Position numbers and translations under genes: made by a program. Shown here piece after piece: positions 58,196-64,000 of a stretch of DNA of 64,000 nucleotides. Where the stretch lies: the NCBI GenBank assembly GCA_024220525.1, contig JAMYWO010000002.1:369432-433431 (forward strand), read 5' to 3'. Under the pieces are notes generated by a model, which was given only the letters and a program-made list of their open reading frames with translations, was not told the DNA's origin and did no database searches. Each line of letters starts with the position of its first letter. Position 1 is the first letter of the stretch. The DNA comes from Cochliopodium minus. Lineage: Eukaryota > Discosea > Himatismenida > Cochliopodiidae.

Positions 58196-58575
58196 ATATT
58201 GAATGAAAACATTAAAATGAAATTTTCTTCAATTCGTATTTGAATGTTTATCACAAAGGTTTTTTGTGAATTTAAATCTTCCAAATTTCTCTCAAAATCA
58301 GATTTTTTTTTGTGATCTATTTTTCAAATATAATTTTTATTCGTTCCTGGTTTCAAATACTATCCCATTTATTTTTTATATCAAAAAAAGATTTATAATA
58401 AATATTGCAATAAATATAAAAAAAAATTTAGGTGTGTATTTGGTAAAATCCAATAAAATATAACTAAAGAAATATTGTTATATAATAAAATATAAAATTA
58501 TTACAACAAAAATTAAAAAAAATACTTTCTTCAAATATTCACACAACATAAATATTCAAAAAAAAAGTCCAAATA
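58196..58575. other. Intergenic, nothing recognised
   Basis: 380 bp of AT-rich DNA upstream of eL24. Contains a Phe/Ile-rich ORF without homology; likely promoter and 3' flank. Confidence 0.6.
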
Positions 58576-59071
58576 ATGAAAACTACTATTTGCTCTTTCT
58601 CAGGATTCAAGGTAATTCTAATTGGCCAAAATATAAATTAATATTTCTAATATACTTTCATATTAGATTGCTCCCGGCCACGGTTTCACTTATGTCAGAA
58701 CTGATTTGAGATCTTTTGTTTTTATCAATCCTAAAAATTTTGCATTGTTTCTTAAAAAAAAAAATCCACGTGTAATTAGATGGACCAGAATCTATCGTCG
58801 TATTAACAAAAAGGGAGTTGAAGAAGCAAGCAAAAAGAAAAAAACTAGAAGGACCGTTAAAGTTCAAAAAGCAATTGTTGGTGCATCTCTTGAAGTTTTG
58901 AAAGCAAAAAGGGTTACCAGACCTACTGTTAAAAAAACTGCAACTAAAGATAACAAAACTGCAGTAGAAGATATTAAAAAGAAGAAAAAAGAAGATCCAA
59001 AAAAGAAAACTACTTATGCATCCACCAATCAAAATAAAGCTGTTGGAAAATTCAAATCTGGAGGAAGATAA
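58576..59071 (+). CDS. RPL24: Ribosomal protein eL24
   Basis: A 60S subunit protein. Exon 1 (58576-58611) gives MKTTICSFSGFK; the intron GTAATT...TATTAG joins to IAPGHGFTYVRTDLRSFVFI, and NPRVIRWTRIYRRINKKGVE follows. This is the eL24 fold, although the usual second CxxC pair of eL24e zinc domains is not complete (one Cys in CSFSG). The basic tail KKTRRTVKVQKAIVGASLEV and TTYASTNQNKAVGKFKSGGR complete about 150 residues, as in other eukaryotes. The paralogous assembly factor RLP24 follows in the same orientation 323 bp downstream. Confidence 0.95.
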
Positions 59072-59394
59072 ACAAATCAGATTATATCTTATTAAAATAT
59101 TATTTTCATAAATTCTTCTTTTTTTCTTGAAACAACTTTAAAAGTATGAAACTAAATACTATATTGAAATCATGAATTCAAAAAAAGAAAGATTTCCAAA
59201 ATAATAATTATCATTACATGATGCTAAGAAATTTCAAATTAATCTTTTTCAATAATGTTTTCAAAAAATGGAACCAATTGAAAGAAAAGAGAGAGAAACA
59301 AGATTAAACTATTTTGGTAATTTTAATATGATATCAAGAATGAGAATTAATAGAGAATTTTTGAAAATATAATATAATGAGAAAATAAAAAAAA
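59072..59394. other. Intergenic between eL24 and RLP24
   Basis: 323 bp of AT-rich DNA; no ORF or RNA feature seen. Confidence 0.6.
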
Positions 59395-60111
59395 ATGAGA
59401 ATTGAAAAGTGCTTCTTTTGTGGTAAATGACTAATTCCTAAAAATTATAGAAAATTAAACAAATTACATTTAAAAGGTGGTCCTGGTAAAAATAACTTTT
59501 TCACAAAAAAAATCATTAATTCCTAAAAAATTCCAATTTTAAATTCCTCTTTTTAAAAAGTTTATCCTGGGCATGGGATGTCATATGTCAGAAATGATAA
59601 CAAATTTTTCAGATTTTGTAAAAGTAAATGCCATAAGAATTTTAAAATGAAAAGAAACCCAAGAAAAACAGCATGGACAAAAGCATTTAGAAAAGCAAGA
59701 GGAAAGGAAATGACAAATGTAATTCTTTTCGAAAATAATCATCCTTTTAAGAAAATAATCATCCTATTGATCAATCTTTTATTTTTTCTTCAGTTAATTT
59801 TTTTTGACCTCTATTTATTTTCTTAGGATTCAACACTTGAATTCGAAAAAAAAAGAAATAGACCACCAAAATATGATAGAGAATTATGGCAAAAAACAGT
59901 AAAAGCAATCAAAAAAATCAATGAAATCAAAGTTGCAAGAGAAAAACAATTCTATAAGAATAGAATGAAAGAACCAAGAAGAAAAAATGCTTTGGAAACA
60001 TTGGACAGAATTAAAAAAGATAAAGAAATTCTTGAAGAACCTATTCGTAATATCAAAAAAGCTAAAGAGCTCAAATTGCAAGAAAAGCTCAATAAGAATG
60101 ATGAAAATTAA
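59395..60111 (+). CDS. RLP24: Ribosome biogenesis factor RLP24 (RSL24D1)
   Basis: RLP24 is the eL24 look-alike that holds the eL24 site on pre-60S particles until the AAA-ATPase AFG2/Drg1 removes it in the cytoplasm. Exon 1 (59395-59422) gives MRIEKCFFC; a 9-nt microexon (59477-59485, GTGGTCCTG) supplies the G-G-P; exon 3 (from 59561) gives [20 protein letters not shown], then [20 protein letters not shown] and [13 protein letters not shown]. The last exon gives [20 protein letters not shown] and the basic coiled tail. Both zinc pairs (CFFC and FCKSKC) are present, unlike eL24 next door. About 160 residues; stop 60109-60111. Confidence 0.95.
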
Positions 60112-60382
60112 AAAATTATTTTTATAAGAAGTCATATTTTCTCATTCTTTTTTTGTCCATAAATCAGCTGAATGTATCAGGTTTTTTTTTTCACTGTTTT
60201 GATATTAATGTGGAGAGTTTTTAAGTGAATAAGAAAAAGTGATTGAGAATTTTCTTTTTTAGCGAATTCATCAATAAATATTTGAACACAATAAAAAAAA
60301 AAAAAAATTAGAGGTAATTTAAATTGCAACATTTTATGATCTAATCTTACAAAAAAATATAGAATAAAGGATTAAAACAAAG

Positions 60383-63232
60383 ATGCTTACACCAACACAA
60401 AAAAAGACAAATAAAGTTGATTTACTTTGGCCAATCAAAAAATTTATTGATACAAATTTTGGGAAGGTTGCTGTTGAAGAACACGATGGCAATCACCCTT
60501 TTATAATTTATAATTTAAATAATTTTTTTAAATTTTCAATTGAAAAATAATAGGAATTTTGCAAGATGTCCAACAAATGAGGGAAGATATAAGACAAAAT
60601 AAAGATGCAACAGATAAGAGTCTTCAAAAACTTTTAAAGTAATTTGTTAATTTAAATACTTCAGAAAAATAATTTTACATTTCAAAAGATATTTAGGAAT
60701 TCTGAATTCAATGCAAATGAGATTCCCCATTGGAGAAACATATGTAAAAAAAAAAAAAATTCAAAATTTATCATGAACATAAATTATTTTGTCAAATATA
60801 AAAATTAGTTGCGTATTCAATTCGATTGGTACGATTCATTCAATAATAAGAAAGCGAGTATTTTTTTCAAATTACTTAAAATTTTATTTATATTAAAACA
60901 ATTTAAAACTAAATGAAAAGGTGAATATGATATTCATTATGAAAAATCATCAATTTTATTCAATATTGGAGCAATTTATTCTGTACAAGCAAGCAAACAA
61001 AATTTATCGAGTGACGAAGGTTTAAAGACTGCTAATTTGTTATTCAAAAATGCAGCTGGAGCATTCAACACCCTAAAAAAAACATTGGAAACTTCTACAC
61101 ACAAAGCATACACCCAAGATCTTACTATTGGTTGTTCCGATTTTCTCTTGAATTTAATGTTGGGACAAGCACAAGAATGCTTCTATACAAAAGCAATTAA
61201 AGGAAACATGAAACCAAAGGTAGTCTCGATGCTTGCTGCTGCCACCTCTGAGTATTATCAAAATTGTATCGACTTATCCAAATCCTCCACTGATATCAAG
61301 GGTTTGATTTCCAGCAAATGGATCACGCAATTGACCATCAAAAAAGATCTTCTCATTGCCATGGCTAGCTTTCATACTTCCAAAGAAGATACAGAGAAAG
61401 GAGAACATGGTACAGCCATTTCTCGCCTCCAATTGGCAAATCAACTTCTCACCAAACATAGCAAGGATATCAAACAAGTCAACAATGATTTTCAAGATCA
61501 ATATAACAAGTCTTTGAAAGATATTGAAACTGATCTCAACACCCTTACCAAAGAGAACAACACCATTTACTTTCAAAAGATACCTACCCCTGATACTCTT
61601 CCTGAATTACCCAAAAAATCAATGGTGAGTCCTACTGAAGTGGATCCCACTCTCACCAAGTTGAATCCAAGCAATGATCCTTTCATCAAGTTGGTTCCTT
61701 TTGCAGTTCACGAAAACCTTTCCGCTTACAATGATAAAAAGAGACAATTTGTTGCCAACGAGTTGTTACTCTTCGAACAAGCAAACGAAACACTCAAAGT
61801 AGAACTACAAAAGATGGGATTGCCTGGATCTTTAGAAGCTCTTGAACAACCCAAGGAAGGTCTTCCTCCTTCTTTGCAAGAAAAAGTGAGGGTCATTCAA
61901 CAAGAGGGAGGAGAAAAATTGATAATAGAGTACATGGGTGCTAAAGCGAGCTTGGCCAATCAAAACTCTCAAATAATTCAAGAAATCATTGAAATTCTCG
62001 ATAAAGAAGAAAGTGAGGACAACGAAATGAGAAACAGATACAACACCAAATGGAACAGGACTCCTTCTCACACTCTTACTGTTGCTCATCGTCAAGAAGC
62101 TGCCAAGTTTCAAACTAATCTTCAACACGCTCTCAAATCTGATTCCATTGTTGAAAACAAGTTTAAGGGAATTCAAATAGAACTTAGAAAATTGGGAGGG
62201 AGCATTCAAGAGGTTCTTTCTTTGCTTCCTCAATCTCAAATTTCCCCTCAATCTCAAAATTCCAATCAAACTTACATCCCTGAACTTCAAAAGTGTATGA
62301 AAGCAGTTGACAACATCCTCCATTCTAGAATGCAACTCCAAGAAAACTTGAAGCAAAAAGCAAACAATGACAACATCACCAATGTCCTCCTCGAATCTCA
62401 GAATGCTCCTGAATCTATTTTTGAGGAACAATTAAAGAAATATGAACAAATTCAATCTTCTATTCGTGAAAACATTGAAAATCAAAGACAACAACTCGAA
62501 ATCACCAAAAAACTCAATGGCATTTGGCAACAAACCAAATCTAATGATCAATCTACCAAACTCAGAGAGCAAGCCCTTCAAAGATTGGATCAAGTCTACC
62601 AAGAATACCTTCAACTCAAAGCCAATCTCAGAGAAGGTATCGAGTTTTACACAAACATCCAAGAAGTTATCACCAAGTTTAAAAGAAGATGTGAGGATTT
62701 TGCTTTTGCTCGCCAAACTGAAAAACAAGAATTGATTTTGCTCATTGGTAATGTTGGCAATCAAAACCAACCTGAGCCTCCTTCAAATAATAATGTAAAA
62801 AAAAAAAAAAAATCTTTTTAGATGATCTTTTTTTCAATTTTTTTAATTTATCAAAAGAATACTCAACAGTTGTACCTTCAACAACAACAACTCCTTCAAC
62901 AACAACAACTCCTTCAACAGCAACAATTGCTCCAACAGCAACAAATGGTGCAACAACAGTACAACCAAAATTTGAATCAACAATTTCAAAACTTGAATCT
63001 TCAACAACAACAATACCCTAACAACAATAATCAACAACAGCAATACCAGAACGTAGGACACCAATACCAAAACTTCAATACCAATCCTAATCAATATCAA
63101 ATGTCCAACAATAACCAAAACATGAACCAATACCAAACCAACCAAAACAATAACCAAAACCAATATCAAAATCCTCCTCCTTATTCCAATATTAAGCCTT
63201 ATCCTGGACAATTTAATTACAAAAATAATTAA
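60383..63232 (+). CDS. alxA: ALIX/Bro1-domain ESCRT accessory protein
   Basis: ALIX binds ESCRT-III and acts in endosomal sorting, membrane repair and cytokinesis. Start ATG 60383-60385 (MLTPTQKKTNKVDLLWPIKK). Bro1 domain: FPIGETY-LRIQFDWYDSFNN, YEKSSILFNIGAIYSVQASK, LKTANLLFKNAAGAFNTLKK, LMLGQAQECFYTKAIKGNMK. The V domain follows (61620-62760): FIKLVPFAVHENLSAYNDKK, then DNEMRNRYNTKWNRTPS and LREGIEFYTNIQEVITKFKR, matching human ALIX NDLRAKFKERWQRTPS and NLKEGTKFYNELTEIL. The tail is Gln/Asn-rich with YPGQ and PPPYS, replacing the animal Pro-rich region. The first intron has a GC donor (GATG|GCAATC). About 840 residues; stop 63230-63232. Confidence 0.93.
62868..63060 (+). repeat. CAA-rich tract coding poly-Gln in ALIX tail
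   Basis: LLQQQQ repeats encoded by CTTCAACAACAACAA-type units; opposite strand gives a poly-Leu shadow ORF. Confidence 0.85.
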
Positions 63233-63291
63233 AAAATCATTTTTTTTGTTAAAATTTTTAATTAAATAATGTTTTGAATAAAATAATCTTT

Positions 63292-64000
63292 TTAATCTTC
63301 GGAAGAAAGAACAAAATCATCAACCTTATCTTCTTCACTATCTCCATCATTGGTGAGTTTTTTAGGCAAAGATTTATCAAGTTTTCCAATCAAAGATTTG
63401 AGGCTACCCTTATCGAAAGATTTTGGATCATAGGCTTCTTCCTCTTCATCCATTTTTTGTTTTTTGGTTTTGGAAGAATTTTCTTTTTGAGATTCTTTTC
63501 TTTTGTTGCTTGGTTTCTCTTCAGATTCTTCTTCAATTGGGAGATCTTTGCTGGCTCCTTGGGGAGGTTTGGCTTGTGCTTTTCTGAGAGAGAAAGATTG
63601 GAGAAGTTTGATGATAGGGGTGTTGGTAGAAACAGGGATAATGAAAGGATTGGAAAGACTCTTTGGGGAGAGTTGAAGAGAATTTCTTTTTGATTCGATA
63701 AACTGATTGGTATCTTCAATTCCTTTAAGAAGATTCTTAATGACTTTGATGAAAGAGATGAATTTATAGGATTTGGAAAACTTTTTGAGAGAAATGAGAA
63801 CAGGAAAAGATAATTCAGGAAAAGAAACAGTTTTACTCCAGTATGACAAATTGGAGAGGAGAATGTGAACAACGTTATCGAAAATAAGTTGGAGATTGAT
63901 TCTGCTAAAATAGTAGTTCTCATTGAGTTTGAGAGTAAGAAAGAGATTTTCATTGGAGAGAATGGGGATTGGTTTCTTTCCTTTTTCGGACTTTGCCTTT
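63292..64000 (-). CDS. NOC2L: Nucleolar complex protein 2 (NOC2), C-terminal part
   Basis: NOC2 (Noc2/Rix-associated; NOC2L in animals) escorts pre-60S particles with NOC1/NOC3. The 3' end of the gene is seen; the start lies beyond the right edge. The conserved core reads LSYWSKTVSFPELSFPVLIS, LKKFSKSYKFISFIKVIKNL and IEDTNQFIESKRNSLQLSPK, matching NOC2L FPELVLPVVLQLKSF and the helix before ARRR/ESKR. The tail is acidic and basic: EEESEEKPSNKRKESQKENS, a KKQK basic patch likely serving nuclear import, and DKVDDFVLSSED at the stop (63292). No intron in the visible part. It converges with ALIX, 59 bp apart. Confidence 0.85.
   Translation of the reverse strand, partial: KAKSEKGKKPIPILSNENLFLTLKLNENYYFSRINLQLIFDNVVHILLSNLSYWSKTVSFPELSFPVLISLKKFSKSYKFISFIKVIKNLLKGIEDTNQFIESKRNSLQLSPKSLSNPFIIPVSTNTPIIKLLQSFSLRKAQAKPPQGASKDLPIEEESEEKPSNKRKESQKENSSKTKKQKMDEEEEAYDPKSFDKGSLKSLIGKLDKSLPKKLTNDGDSEEDKVDDFVLSSED

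Noticed and set aside
62843-63211. Leu/Val-rich minus-strand ORF opposite ALIX tail
   Set aside because: Complement of CAA/CAG glutamine repeats.

Overview
The window is nuclear DNA of a very AT-rich eukaryotic microbe. Genes are split by many short GT-AG introns (roughly 35-250 nt, poly-T/A rich), stops are standard (mostly TAA, some TGA), and long Asn/Gln/Ser and Glu/Lys runs occur inside proteins. The gene set (DRP5/Dlp-type dynamin, ALIX, CARMIL-like LRR protein, sAC-type cyclase, NDR, SLK-like and GSK3 kinases, mitochondrial PPR-like protein) fits a free-living, mitochondriate, amoeba-like protist, possibly Amoebozoa. The sequence alone does not fix the clade. I saw no CRISPR array, tRNA, rRNA or autonomous transposon; one MITE-like hairpin lies in an intron.

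Left to right: PARN deadenylase (-, runs off the left edge); a ZIP4/TEX11-like meiotic protein (+) and RELCH (-), which both break off in introns meeting at a 7-bp microsatellite near 5.45 kb; a DRP5/ARC5-type dynamin (+); an EF-hand protein (-); GSK3 (-); a fused Rpn10-vWA / Rpn13-Pru / zinc-knuckle protein (+); ALG1 (+); a membrane-anchored 3CxxC zinc-finger protein (+); a T4 Rnl1-type RNA ligase (-); a giant Asn-rich coiled-coil protein (-); a PH-LRR CARMIL-like protein (+); an AIRIM-like protein (+); an RBX-type RING (-); an SLK-like kinase (+); an F-box/SPRY protein (-); a small secreted protein (+); a secreted Ca-dependent PI-PLC (-); two fragmentary genes meeting at a second copy of the 7-bp microsatellite (43.3 kb); a PPR-like mitochondrial protein (+); NDR kinase (+); a truncated urocanase (-); a very large RCC1-cyclase-NTPase fusion (-); GST (+); tandem eL24 and RLP24 (+); ALIX (+); and NOC2 (-, runs off the right edge).

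There are no operons and no obvious gene cluster. Several themes recur. Ribosome biogenesis is represented by eL24, RLP24, NOC2 and the AIRIM-like gene. Ubiquitin/proteasome and membrane traffic are represented by the Rpn10-Rpn13 fusion, RBX, F-box, ALIX, RELCH and dynamin. Signalling is represented by three kinases and the cyclase. Many neighbours are divergent, with only 60-350 bp of shared upstream DNA.

The most interesting biology is (1) a single gene that appears to combine two proteasomal ubiquitin-receptor domains, Rpn10-type vWA and Rpn13-type Pru, and (2) an RCC1 propeller plus PapD/MSP-like domain joined to a tandem class III cyclase and AAA/STAND ATPase. Other points are 7- and 9-nt internal microexons, two GC-AG introns and a stand-alone Rnl1-type RNA ligase. 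The assembly has two ~100-N gaps and two single Ns. At least three places look chimeric (about 5.4-5.7, 43.25-43.38 and 48.9 kb), so truncated genes there should not be read as biological losses.
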